A program made the translations under genes and the position numbers. Below the pieces are notes generated by a model. That model saw only the letters and a list, made by a program, of their open reading frames with translations. It was not told the DNA's origin and did not search any database. From Nostoc linckia NIES-25 (GTDB lineage: Bacteria > Cyanobacteriota > Cyanobacteriia > Cyanobacteriales > Nostocaceae): 64,000 nt of DNA. Position 1 is the first letter of the stretch; each line of letters begins with the position of its first letter. Of the stretch, positions 17,515-26,360 are shown piece by piece. The DNA lies in NCBI RefSeq assembly GCF_002368035.1, contig NZ_AP018222.1, forward strand, positions 4,519,534 to 4,583,533. The letters are read 5' to 3'.

Positions 17515-17826
17515 ATGCTACACCGCAAGATTTATCAACTGTGTTGCGACGGGCGGGAGGTATGTGTTTTCTTGCGGGATCAGCAACGCTGGATTGAGCG
17601 TGCCCGCATCATAGACATAGAGGGAGATTTAGTAACCCTGCGCTATGAAACAGACGAAGAGGACGAAATTTGTTCTTGGGAAGAAATGGTTCGTCTTGAG
17701 AGCATCGGTGCTGTAACGCAAAAATTGGCTTCAGTGCCACGCGGAAATGTGGAACCTCTCCTGACAGAGGATTGTCCCGAAGCCGAACGCATCCGCAATC
17801 GTTACACTGACTCCAATCCTGAATAA
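17515..17826 (+). CDS. Small conserved cyanobacterial protein (DUF6679-like)
   Basis: This 103-residue soluble protein opens MLHRKIYQLCCDGREVCVFL, continues WIERARIIDIEGDLVTLRYE, then an acidic stretch (TDEEDEICSWEEMVRLESIG) and a basic/polar tail. The beta-rich, charged pattern suggests a small SH3/Tudor-like barrel. I associate it tentatively with the cyanobacterial family DUF6679; function is unknown. The stop codon is followed immediately by a TAGTCAT repeat tract. Confidence 0.75.
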   Translation: MLHRKIYQLCCDGREVCVFLRDQQRWIERARIIDIEGDLVTLRYETDEEDEICSWEEMVRLESIGAVTQKLASVPRGNVEPLLTEDCPEAERIRNRYTDSNPE

Positions 17827-17870
17827 TTAGTCATTAGTCATTGGTCATTAGTCATTAGTCATTGGTCATT
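17826..17870. repeat. STRR tract (ATTAGTC / ATTGGTC)
   Basis: Six tandem heptamers of TCATTAG/TCATTGG directly follow the stop codon of the small gene at 17515-17826. Confidence 0.88.
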
Positions 17871-17920
17871 TATTATTTGCAAATACAAATGAGGAAAGAC
17901 AAATGACGAAGGATAAAGCG

Positions 17921-17958
17921 CAAAGTCTGAGCGGAGGTTTCCTCCGATCAGAACTTTG
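17921..17958. repeat. Dispersed hairpin element, copy 1
   Basis: The arms CAAAGTCTGAGCGGAGG and CCTCCGATCAGAACTTTG flank a TTT loop. The same layout (AAGT..GAGCGG.GG, short loop, complement) recurs at 38353-38388 and 49897-49936 with changed but still paired bases. Confidence 0.7.
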
Positions 17959-17975
17959 TAAGAGAGGGCAAATGA

Positions 17976-19643
17976 CTATTGACTATCATTTAACCGCTCG
18001 AAAGCAGGACAGTAACCTTCTAAAGTTACCTTAAAGTTATACAATGGGGAAGCTGGATTCCAACACCGCTGCCCCCTTTGATGTCGGCAAGTACCACAAC
18101 AGTCTACATCAGTCCATGTATAGCGATCGCTATTTTGATTGAGCAGTTCTCGCTGAGACAACCCGCGTAATACTAGTTCCTCCCCTTGCCAACGAGCCTC
18201 GATTAAGCCAGTATCAGCAAAATGTTGCCAGCGAGGATCGGCTGTGATGGCATCGGGGAGGGTGATTGTAACTACTGTTCCTAGCTCCGTCAGTTCGCCT
18301 TCGTAATTCGTCTCTGGGGCTGCGGGTTGCAAAAACGTATCGCCAATGGGCAATTCCACCAAAGTCTCAGCCGCTGGAGAATGTATGTGATAGCGGTTTT
18401 GTAACTCCTCTAAGCTTGTGAGGTCGGCTAAGTAGGCAGGAGAACCGTGGACAAAAATCACGTGCTGGGGTCGCAAATTATGAATTAGTTGCGTAGTACC
18501 AGGGCCATCACTATGTTGAGCTAGGAGGTAGCTTTCAACAGTGGTGGGTGCTAAATATTTTTTGTTAAGTTTTATATCAATTTTTTCCGGTACGAGGATC
18601 AGCCAAGGGCCGGTATTAAGTTGGCAGTGTTCGCGCAAATCAGCTGTCGAGTCAGTTAGGACAATACAAGGAGACTTGCCAACAGTGGCACGTTCTTCTG
18701 GGTGCAAACGACGCACCCGCGGACGCACCCGTTCGTCCCAAAATAAAGGTTGATGGCGGGCAAAATTCTGTACTGATGGGGGGAGGTGGGGCAGTAGTTC
18801 TAGGTACGCGTCGCAGCCAGTGGCGACGGCGCCATCCACCCAGATATCTAAATCTCGCCCTGTGAAGTGGTGATGAGAGCGCAACAGCATCAATAGTTCT
18901 TGACCCAGCCCTAAAGCGGGGGTGGGGAGAATTACAGAACAACGCTCGGCGATCGCTCGATTAATTCGCTCTGCTAATTGATTTTCTTGGTTGCGACGAT
19001 GGGGATGGCGGGATGTGCCATAAGTGCCTTCAATAATTAGCACATCCAAGTCTAAGCCCCGTAGTTCCTCTAAACGCAAACCTTCTACTAGGCGAGAGTT
19101 GGATAAGAAAAAGTCCCCTGTATACAGTAGCTTGTAACTACGGTGTTGGGTGGTGTAGGTGAGGAGAATTGCCACTGCCCCTGGTAGATGCCCTGCGGGA
19201 AATAATTCTGCCACTAGACCGTCTTGGAATTCCACTGGCGATCGCAACGGCAGAGCATGACAAAATTGAGAGATTTTTTCGGGGTCTTGGTCTTGCCAAT
19301 TCAGCGGCAGTAACTTACTGGTTACTTCGCTGCCATAAATGGGTAACTTAGGAAAAGCTTTGTGCAGTGCCAGTAAGCCTCTGGCGTGATCTGGGTGGGC
19401 GTGACTAACTAAAACTAAATCTGCTGGTAGGGGCGGACTCGCTCCACGTACCGACTTGCCAAGCCCCCTCCCCAGCGATGAGATGTCCTCCAAACCACAA
19501 TCTAAGAGGATGCGGTGTGGCCCCATCTTCACTAATAAACACACGCCCTCATCGTGATGCTGAACGCTATAGGGCAAACATTCTAATTCACTACCCGCTT
19601 CCCCAGCATCTACGCGAGAGGATGCCGACAGATTGTCCCTCAT
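17976..19643 (-). CDS. MBL-fold beta-CASP-type metallo-hydrolase
   Basis: This 555-residue protein has metal-binding motif HAHPDH (81-86), the earlier Asp in LLDCGLED, FPAGHLPGA and YTGDFFLSN, all hallmarks of the metallo-beta-lactamase fold; a middle insertion with CIVLTDSTADLREH and the late HVIFVHGSP fit the beta-CASP RNA-processing branch (RNase J/CPSF-like). A C-terminal Cys cluster (CCGTCRHQRGQRC, then C in EGYCPAF) may bind zinc or an Fe-S cluster. Cytosolic; possible ribonuclease by family, unproven. The N-terminus before residue 20 is poorly conserved, so the exact start is uncertain. Confidence 0.88.
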   Translation of the reverse strand: MRDNLSASSRVDAGEAGSELECLPYSVQHHDEGVCLLVKMGPHRILLDCGLEDISSLGRGLGKSVRGASPPLPADLVLVSHAHPDHARGLLALHKAFPKLPIYGSEVTSKLLPLNWQDQDPEKISQFCHALPLRSPVEFQDGLVAELFPAGHLPGAVAILLTYTTQHRSYKLLYTGDFFLSNSRLVEGLRLEELRGLDLDVLIIEGTYGTSRHPHRRNQENQLAERINRAIAERCSVILPTPALGLGQELLMLLRSHHHFTGRDLDIWVDGAVATGCDAYLELLPHLPPSVQNFARHQPLFWDERVRPRVRRLHPEERATVGKSPCIVLTDSTADLREHCQLNTGPWLILVPEKIDIKLNKKYLAPTTVESYLLAQHSDGPGTTQLIHNLRPQHVIFVHGSPAYLADLTSLEELQNRYHIHSPAAETLVELPIGDTFLQPAAPETNYEGELTELGTVVTITLPDAITADPRWQHFADTGLIEARWQGEELVLRGLSQRELLNQNSDRYTWTDVDCCGTCRHQRGQRCWNPASPLYNFKVTLEGYCPAFERLNDSQ

Positions 19644-19737
19644 GCTCTCCTCCCCTCAAACCTCATCGTCATGGACATATCCCAAAACCCAAAAATTGCA
19701 CAAATTTCGGTTTTGTGACTTAGGGGTAAGTTTTATC

Positions 19738-19902
19738 ATGCGCCCCTACACCCTGAGAATACGGATTTTTGATTGGGGAGGACGCCTCTACCGAACCCAC
19801 ACGAGTTCGGAAAAGTTGGATAACGAGAGAGCTATCAAACTACTAGCTCAAGGAGCCTTGCCTCTTGCCTGTTTTCCCTGTGAAAGTTATGAGCGCTCTT
19901 AG
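19738..19902 (+). CDS. Possible small protein, 54 residues
   Basis: An ORF from ATG 19738 is preceded by AGGGGTAAG about 7 bases upstream, a good ribosome site. The product, MRPYTLRIRIFDWGGRLYRT then SSEKLDNERAIKLLAQGALP and a CFPCE motif, looks like a small folded protein rather than random translation. It is divergent from the metallo-hydrolase and convergent with the 40-residue gene at 19948-20070. The frame is open further upstream, but that part lies over the divergent gene. Function unknown. Confidence 0.42.
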   Translation: MRPYTLRIRIFDWGGRLYRTHTSSEKLDNERAIKLLAQGALPLACFPCESYERS

Positions 19903-19947
19903 CCAACTTACCCTACGGAAAGTTGCCCCAGCGTCTACAAATTTCTC

Positions 19948-20070
19948 TTAATGCGCCGAACCATTGCCGTGATAGTTATCTGAGTCATAGAATCCGTTTT
20001 TCGTGCCAAAAAATAGACACGAAACCGTAAATATAACTGTTAAACCAGCTAGAATCAGCTTGACATCCAT
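19948..20070 (-). CDS. 40-residue single-span membrane protein
   Basis: ATG 20070 to TAA 19948 gives MDVKLILAGLTVIFTVSCLF followed by FGTKNGFYDSDNYHGNGSAH: one transmembrane helix (about residues 4-22) and a short polar C-terminus rich in Gly, Asn and Tyr. AAAGGAC about 10 bases upstream is a credible ribosome site. Size and layout match small photosynthetic-complex or stress-related membrane peptides of cyanobacteria, but I could not match it to a named Psb, Pet, Psa or Ndh subunit. It is too short for most automatic gene callers. Confidence 0.68.
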   Translation of the reverse strand: MDVKLILAGLTVIFTVSCLFFGTKNGFYDSDNYHGNGSAH

Positions 20071-20246
20071 TTGTTTGCTGTCCTTTATTCAAGACTTTCC
20101 TATATTAATTTAGTGCTTCCACAATCAAATGGAATCACTAGAAAATCTTTACTATGCATATATCGATTGGGCAATAGGTAAAATTACCGCAATCAGTTCA
20201 GATTGTAGAACTTTTCGGTCAACCTGTCCATCCTTTAGGCATAAAC

Positions 20247-20714
20247 CTACAGTCCGTAAAAATCTTCATCTAGAATTTGGTCGATGGAAAAAGAGCAGAC
20301 TGTGGGATATTCACTTTCTTGAGGTATCCGAACTTCAAACTTAGCTAGCTTACCTTCCTTAATGGCTAGCTTGCGAGCATCTGGGTAGGCTTTTTCCAGC
20401 GCTTCTACTAAAAAACTTTTTAAAGAAGAAGTATCTGCCAAATTATTGAGAACTCGTTGCCGATGTTCAAGTATTGAGGTATACCAGCTGCCTTTCATTG
20501 TATCGGGTACATCATACTGAACTCGTAACTTGAGTAAATGCGCCAACAAAATTGTGAGATTACTTTTGAGGGCATTTTTCTCTGCTTTGCCCAAATCAAC
20601 TAACTCCTCAATCAAATGCTCAATATCCAACGCTTCAAAATCATGATTTTGTAACTGTTGAATGGTTTGCTCAATCCATAATTGTAAATCGCGATCGTAT
20701 AGTGGGTTAGGCAT
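20247..20714 (-). CDS. DUF29 family protein
   Basis: This 155-residue protein has the DUF29 pattern: LYDRDLQLWIEQTIQQLQ, LDIEHLIEELVDLGKAEKNA, LKSNLTILLAHLLKLRVQYD, and PDARKLAIKEG near the C-terminus. DUF29 proteins are abundant in cyanobacteria, small, helical and soluble. Function is unknown; several lie near toxin-antitoxin or mobile loci, but nothing like that is seen next to this copy. Length is typical. Confidence 0.9.
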   Translation of the reverse strand: MPNPLYDRDLQLWIEQTIQQLQNHDFEALDIEHLIEELVDLGKAEKNALKSNLTILLAHLLKLRVQYDVPDTMKGSWYTSILEHRQRVLNNLADTSSLKSFLVEALEKAYPDARKLAIKEGKLAKFEVRIPQESEYPTVCSFSIDQILDEDFYGL

Positions 20715-20836
20715 TTCTCAGATTAACTCCTAACTATTCAACATTGCAGCTAGCTCCAGAAGTTTATTCGATCGTAGCGATTAATCGCGTCTCTACATTC
20801 ATAAGTCACCAGTCAACGCTCAAAGGTCAACACTCC

Positions 20837-23800
20837 TTATTGCTGCGGTGGTTTCTTACCAAACCCATAGCGCAGTGTATTCATAATCCAAGTTTGGAAG
20901 TTGTCAATGTAGCTAAATATCACTGGCACTACTACCAGCGTCAACAGGGTGGAAGTTGTGAAACCGCCCATAATGGCAATTCCCATGGGTTGGCGGACTT
21001 CAGAACCCGTGCCAATTCCCAATGCTAAGGGCAGAGTACCTGCGATGGTTGCTAGGGAAGTCATAATAATTGGGCGCAAACGTGACACGCCTGCTTCTAC
21101 TAGCGCTTGACGTTGGTTTTTGCCTTCCTGCATGTTGATGATGGTGTAGTCTACTAACAAAATCGAGTTTTTAGTGACAATTCCTAACAGCAACACAACA
21201 CCAATTAAGGCATATATTCCTAAAGGTTTTTGACCAACCATTAACGCTACCAATGTGCCGCCTAAACAAAACGGCAAAGCTGCCATAATCGATAATGGAT
21301 GGAGAAAGTTGTTATATAGCAGCACCAGAATTGCATAGATAGACATTAATGCTAGTCCCAACGCGCTGCCAAAACGGCTGAAAATGTCTTGCATAATTTT
21401 GGCGCTACCTGAAGGTTGCTGTACTACTCCTGGGGGTAAGTTTTGCATTGCAGGTAGTTTGTTGATTGTTTCTACTGCTTGTCCTAAAGAAATACCTTGG
21501 AGGTTGGCTTCTACAGCTACTTGGCGGGAGCGATCGTAGCGGTTGATGGTGGCAGGGCCGCTACCAAAACGGATATCTGCTACTGCTACGAGGGGAACTA
21601 GTTTACCATTTTGGGTGGGGACTTGGAGATTTGTAATTGTATTGATGTCAGCCCGTGCTTCGGGGTCGATTTGCACGCGAATGGGGATTTGCCGATCGCT
21701 CAAATTAAATTTTGCTAAATTGGCATCGTTGTCGCCAATGGTACCAAGGGAAGCAGTGCGGGCGATCGCTTGCACTGTCACCCCTAAATCTGCGGCCCGT
21801 TGCGGGTTTGGAATTACTAAAATCTCTGGCTTCACCAAACTTGCAGTTGAGGAAACTTCCACAAATCCCGGTATGCTTCGCATCTGTTTTTCTAAAGCAT
21901 CAGCAGCTTGATTTAATGCTTGGGGATTTTCACTTCTGAGGACAATTGATAAACCTTTGCGGCTGTCACCTGGTGACTGGCTTTGAAAACTAATTCTCGC
22001 TCCTGGTATTTGCGAAAATTTAGGGCGTACTTGTTCCTCAAACTGTTTTTGGGAAATATCCCTTTGTTCTCTGGGTTTGAGATTAATGGTCAAGGTTGCA
22101 GAATTTATTTCTTCTGTTGCTAGTACCCCTTCAACTACTGGGTTTTGGCGAATCAGGTCAGTGGCTTGTGTTGCTACCTTGTTAACATCTGCCAAAGTCG
22201 AACCAGGAGGTAGTTCTATAGTGACGTTGGAAATTCCAAAGTCACCATCATCAACGAAACCCTTGGGAATCAAAGGAACTAGCATCACACTGGCAACGAA
22301 AAAAGCTAAGGCGATCGCCATTGTTGTCAATCTATGCCGTAACGCCCACTGGAGCAGCGATCTATAAGGTTGAAAACGCCGAGTTGTTGCGATTCTGCTA
22401 CCGTTACCGCTACCTGGAAGTGTAAATTTAAAATTAAAGAATTTTATTACTCCCCTACCCCTCTGCCCCCCTGCCCCTCTGCCCCCCTGCTCCCTAGTTT
22501 CCTTGTTCTCTTCCAACAGATACGCCCCCATCATCGGCGTAATCATCCGCGCTACAAGGGTTGAGAAAATTGTGGAAACGGCAACGGTAACCCCAAATGG
22601 TTGGAAAAATTGCCCCGGAATCCCACCCATAAAAGCAACGGGCAAAAACACAGCAATAATCGTCGCCGAACTTGCGATTACCGCCAATCCGACTTCATCA
22701 GAAGAGTCAAAAGCAGCTTCCCAAGCTGATTTGCCCATTGCCATGTGTCGTTCCATGTTTTCAATTTCCACCACGGCATCATCAACTAAATTGCCCACCG
22801 CCAAGGCTAATGCCAACAAAGTCATGTTGTTGAGGGTGTAACCAAGAGCCTGCTGGACTGCAAAGGTGGGAATCATTGACAAGGGCAAAGCAACGGCAGT
22901 AATTAATGTGGCTTTCCAACTACGTAAAAATATTAAAATAACGATGACAGCCAACACCGAAGCTTGAATTAATTCATCAATGGTGCTTTGGTAAGATTGA
23001 CGGACAACATCGGCTCTTGTAAAAATTAAATCCACTTTCACATCTGGAGGGAGTGTTTTTTCCAGTTCTTTAACTGCTGCTTTTACTCCTTGTTCCACGG
23101 TCACCAGGACGCTGCCAGTACTACGCAACACCTGAAAAGCTACTACGGGTTGATTGTTTAAATAAGCGGCTTGGCGAATATCCCCAAACTTATCTTCTAC
23201 GGTTCCCAAACTGGATAAGGGTACGGAACCACCTGCTGGTAAGATGATTTCGTAGGTTTTCAAAATATCGACATTGCCAGCACTTCCAAGGGTGCGAATA
23301 CTTTGTTCGCTACCACCGACTTCGGCACGTCCGCCAGGTAAGTTAACGTTTAAAGCGCGGATTTGGTCGTTTACTTGGGTGGCGGTGATACCTAAAGATT
23401 GCAAGCGGTCTGGATTGAGGTTAATGCGGATTTCTCGATCGACTCCACCAATACGCTGAATTTGTGCGACACCAGGAACTCCCAATAAAGCGCGGCTAAT
23501 GGTTTGGTCTACGAGGTTGCTTAATTCTTCTACAGAACGGCGGTCTGATTTCACGGCATAGGTAACGATGGGGCCGCCGGAAAATTCCAGACGTTCGACA
23601 ATTGGGTCGTTGATATCTTGGGGTAAATCTTGGCGAATTTGAGCGATCGCATTGCGGACATCATTAGTGGCGCGATCGCTATCTGTACCCAAAACAAAAT
23701 TGATTGTCGTCTGAGAACTACCATCGCTGACCTTGGAAATCATATTATCGATATTGCCCAAGCCAGCAACAGCATCTTCAATTTTTTTCGTTACTTGCGA

Positions 23801-23992
23801 TTCTAGTTCCGTCGGCCCTGCACCTGGTTGGGTGACTTTTACCACAACTGCCGGCACATCAATATTTGGGTTCGTATCAATCCCTAAAGACATGAAGGAA
23901 AACCAACCCAATATCGTCAAAATTAAAAATAAAACTATCGTCGGAACAGGTTTTTTGATCGACCAAGCAGAGATATTAAAAGACATCAGCAA
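20837..23992 (-). CDS. RND efflux permease, HAE1/AcrB type
   Basis: This 1051-residue inner-membrane proton-driven pump has the typical organisation of 12 transmembrane segments and two large periplasmic porter loops. Visible motifs: N-terminal WSIKKPVPTIVLFLILTILG, FTRADVVRQSYQSTIDELIQ, and TM4 region NNMTLLALALAVGNLVDDAV with the acidic Asp pair; the C-terminal half has GIVTKNSILLVDYTI and TSLATIAGTLPLALG. A 20-25-residue low-complexity insert (NKETREQGGRGAGGQRGRG, about residue 500) encoded by a CCCCTCTGCCCCCCTG repeat sits in the cytoplasmic linker between the two halves. It is followed on the same strand by no gene, and preceded by its adaptor (24145-25602). Internal Met at residue 3 may be the start. 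Confidence 0.95.
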   Translation of the reverse strand: MLMSFNISAWSIKKPVPTIVLFLILTILGWFSFMSLGIDTNPNIDVPAVVVKVTQPGAGPTELESQVTKKIEDAVAGLGNIDNMISKVSDGSSQTTINFVLGTDSDRATNDVRNAIAQIRQDLPQDINDPIVERLEFSGGPIVTYAVKSDRRSVEELSNLVDQTISRALLGVPGVAQIQRIGGVDREIRINLNPDRLQSLGITATQVNDQIRALNVNLPGGRAEVGGSEQSIRTLGSAGNVDILKTYEIILPAGGSVPLSSLGTVEDKFGDIRQAAYLNNQPVVAFQVLRSTGSVLVTVEQGVKAAVKELEKTLPPDVKVDLIFTRADVVRQSYQSTIDELIQASVLAVIVILIFLRSWKATLITAVALPLSMIPTFAVQQALGYTLNNMTLLALALAVGNLVDDAVVEIENMERHMAMGKSAWEAAFDSSDEVGLAVIASSATIIAVFLPVAFMGGIPGQFFQPFGVTVAVSTIFSTLVARMITPMMGAYLLEENKETREQGGRGAGGQRGRGVIKFFNFKFTLPGSGNGSRIATTRRFQPYRSLLQWALRHRLTTMAIALAFFVASVMLVPLIPKGFVDDGDFGISNVTIELPPGSTLADVNKVATQATDLIRQNPVVEGVLATEEINSATLTINLKPREQRDISQKQFEEQVRPKFSQIPGARISFQSQSPGDSRKGLSIVLRSENPQALNQAADALEKQMRSIPGFVEVSSTASLVKPEILVIPNPQRAADLGVTVQAIARTASLGTIGDNDANLAKFNLSDRQIPIRVQIDPEARADINTITNLQVPTQNGKLVPLVAVADIRFGSGPATINRYDRSRQVAVEANLQGISLGQAVETINKLPAMQNLPPGVVQQPSGSAKIMQDIFSRFGSALGLALMSIYAILVLLYNNFLHPLSIMAALPFCLGGTLVALMVGQKPLGIYALIGVVLLLGIVTKNSILLVDYTIINMQEGKNQRQALVEAGVSRLRPIIMTSLATIAGTLPLALGIGTGSEVRQPMGIAIMGGFTTSTLLTLVVVPVIFSYIDNFQTWIMNTLRYGFGKKPPQQ

Positions 23993-24006
23993 ATTTTAGA
24001 TTAGTT

Positions 24007-24058
24007 ATTAGTCATTAGTCATTAGTCATTAGTCATTAGTCATTAGTCATTAGTCATT
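24007..24058. repeat. STRR tract (TTAGTCA x7)
   Basis: Seven or more consecutive perfect ATTAGTC heptamers lie between the RND permease start and the adaptor stop codon. The 153-bp spacer also has a CCCAATCCCCAGTCC tract at 24111-24150. Confidence 0.92.
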
Positions 24059-24144
24059 TATCATTGGTTATGAATTATTCTTGTTGTCTCCCTTGTCTGG
24101 CTTGTCTCTCCAATCCCCAATCCCCAGTCCTCAATCCCCAATCC

Positions 24145-25602
24145 CTAATTCGCAATTCGCACTTTGTCGCCATCTTTGAGATATGGCGCACCATCAACTA
24201 TTACACGTTCGCCTAACTGCAAGCCACTTTTGATTTCTACTTTGTCACCGTTAGCAGGATCTCCTAACTCTACTTTTTGGCTGCGGACTGTATCCTCAGC
24301 CGATAGGGTAAATACGATTACACTTGAGTCTGCTTGGGACTGCACTGCTTTTTGCGGTACTACCATGCTGATGGCTGAACTGGTAGTAATTGCAGCACGG
24401 GCAAACATTCCTGGTTTGAGGGGAGTTGTTGGTGGCAAGTCAATTTTTACTATAGCCTCACGTCTTTGATCGTTCACTAGTGGTTGTATTTCCCTGACTC
24501 GTCCTTGCGATCGCACGCGGCGATCGACATCGGAAGTAATTTGCACCGATGCACCAACTTTTACCTGCGTGAGTTGAGTTTCAGGCACTTTTGCTTGAAG
24601 TTCTAGTTTTTCATCGCGAATAATCGAAAATAGCTTTTGTGTACCACCAACTACAGTTCCCACTTGGGTTTGTGGTGGCACTCCAGTAACATCACCAACC
24701 CTAGCAAGTTTCTCGGCGATGACTCCAGAAACCGACGCACGCACTACAGTTTGTCCCAATTGAGTTTGGAGTTGTTGCAATCTAGCAGCACTACTTTTGA
24801 CATCGGCTTTGGCTTTGTTGATGCTGGCTTGGGCGTTGGCAATGTTCGACTGGGCACTTTTAACGCTGGCTTGGGCACTACGGACATTTTGTTGGCCGAG
24901 ATTCACAACTTCTATGGCAGTTTTCACAGCGTAGGAACGAGTGTCGAGTTCTTGTTTGCTAATGGTTCCAGAGTCGGCAAGTTGTTGATATCGTTGATAA
25001 TTTTTACCTGCTTCCTCTAACTTTGCCTGGGCTTGGGCTAAATCTGCTTGTTTTTGCTGGACTATTGCCTGACTGGATGCCAAATCTGCCTGTCTGGATA
25101 CCAGATCTGCTTGTCGGGATTTGACATCTGCTTGTTTTGATTCCACATCTGCTTTTGCTTGGCTAATTTGGTTTTGGAGTACGGAATCATCCAATATGGC
25201 TAACACTTGACCATTTTTGACAAAAGCTCCTTCTTTGACGTTTTCAGGGATGCTTTTAATTTGTAGTCCGTTTGTCTGGGGTAGCACCGGAATTAGATCG
25301 CGGGCTGTTACAGTACCAGTTGTTTTCAGGGTACGCATAACACGGGCGTTTTCCACTGTGGCGATGGTGACTGTCATCGCTGGGTTAACTTTTTGATTTG
25401 CGATCGCCCCTTGTTGGCGAGATGGCAGACGACTCAATATAGCCATACCACCAAAGGCGATCGCTATCCCTAAACCTGTACCCAAGAATAATGGCTTCAA
25501 CCATGTTCTGGTTTGTTTGTGCTCCGATTTGTTTGGCAAGGTAGCATCTTCAGACGTTACAGGTTTTTCCACCTCAACTTCTGAAAGACTTTCATCGCTC
25601 AC
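24145..25602 (-). CDS. RND periplasmic adaptor (membrane-fusion protein)
   Basis: This 485-residue HlyD/AcrA-type adaptor has an N-terminal membrane anchor (about residues 36-58, FLGTGLGIAIAFGGMAILS). A lipoyl half-motif (GTVTARDLIPVLPQTNGLQI) precedes a long alpha-hairpin made of heptad repeats (KSRQAD, LVSRQAD, LASSQA and so on), then GQTVVRASVSGVIAEKLARV as the second lipoyl half. Barrel and membrane-proximal domains end VIVDGAPYLKDGDKV. It lies immediately upstream of the RND permease on the same strand, so the two probably form one operon and one tripartite pump; no outer-membrane TolC gene is adjacent. Confidence 0.94.
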   Translation of the reverse strand: MSDESLSEVEVEKPVTSEDATLPNKSEHKQTRTWLKPLFLGTGLGIAIAFGGMAILSRLPSRQQGAIANQKVNPAMTVTIATVENARVMRTLKTTGTVTARDLIPVLPQTNGLQIKSIPENVKEGAFVKNGQVLAILDDSVLQNQISQAKADVESKQADVKSRQADLVSRQADLASSQAIVQQKQADLAQAQAKLEEAGKNYQRYQQLADSGTISKQELDTRSYAVKTAIEVVNLGQQNVRSAQASVKSAQSNIANAQASINKAKADVKSSAARLQQLQTQLGQTVVRASVSGVIAEKLARVGDVTGVPPQTQVGTVVGGTQKLFSIIRDEKLELQAKVPETQLTQVKVGASVQITSDVDRRVRSQGRVREIQPLVNDQRREAIVKIDLPPTTPLKPGMFARAAITTSSAISMVVPQKAVQSQADSSVIVFTLSAEDTVRSQKVELGDPANGDKVEIKSGLQLGERVIVDGAPYLKDGDKVRIAN

Positions 25603-26360
25603 AGTGCCACCTCCACTTCCTGTGTATGTTTACCAGTGTTAGTACTTTCTTAAGAAAACTTGAAATTTATTTACTTTATATCAAAAACGGCGCATTTTTC
25701 AGTCAATGTGTTTTGCGTGCATAGGTATATAACATAACGAAACCATAACTCTTCATCAGAATAATCACTAATAAAATACATAAAGAATTAATGTAAATTA
25801 AAATACAAACTAATGTAATTTCATCTATTAACTGTAGTATTGTGGCAAGACAAATTTCCAAAGTTGAAAATTCTCCCTTGTCCGGCTATCTCCAAATCTT
25901 TGTGTCAGTTTTAACCTATTGCTTTTCACTTGGTCGAGTATTACGTCACAGAGGATATGTATTTAGATCGCTGTCAATCGCGAGTTAAAAATGAAAAATT
26001 AATAGATAAAGCTAATGTAGATTTATCTAATTAAAATTAAAAACGTTAATGTACTTTGCTATACTAGCTAGTTATTTTACTACGCAATCCATAATCCCTC
26101 TGAAACGTTTGTATTGCTAAAAATCCAAAGCTTATCCTGGAATGCAGTAGAGGTCAAGGTAGCGTCTACATCTACACCTGAGTTAAAAAAGAGCAAACTG
26201 CATTGTCCCAAATTACACCGAGGGGATTGGGCATGGGAAAAGGCTCTCTCTGGAGCAGGGAACAGAGGGGAGGCTTATCTCCCCTACCCCCTGCTCCTTG
26301 TCTCCCCGCTCCTTACTCCCTACTCCCTGAATAAAAAATTACATACCAAAGCAAACAGAT
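25603..26360. other. Long divergent intergenic region, no gene
   Basis: This is the 758-bp divergent spacer between the adaptor gene (minus) and the HD gene (plus). It is mostly AT-rich with no coding-like ORF; the 26114-26377 frame is short and of unlikely composition. A CTCCCCGCTCC/TACTCCC pyrimidine repeat lies at 26276-26330, shortly before the HD start codon. It must carry promoters for both directions and is a reasonable place for an efflux-pump regulator site, but no clear operator was identified. Confidence 0.5.

Noticed and set aside
24007..24058. Regular repeats that might suggest a CRISPR array
   Set aside because: The period is 7 bp with no spacers, which is an STRR tract; no cas genes are present.
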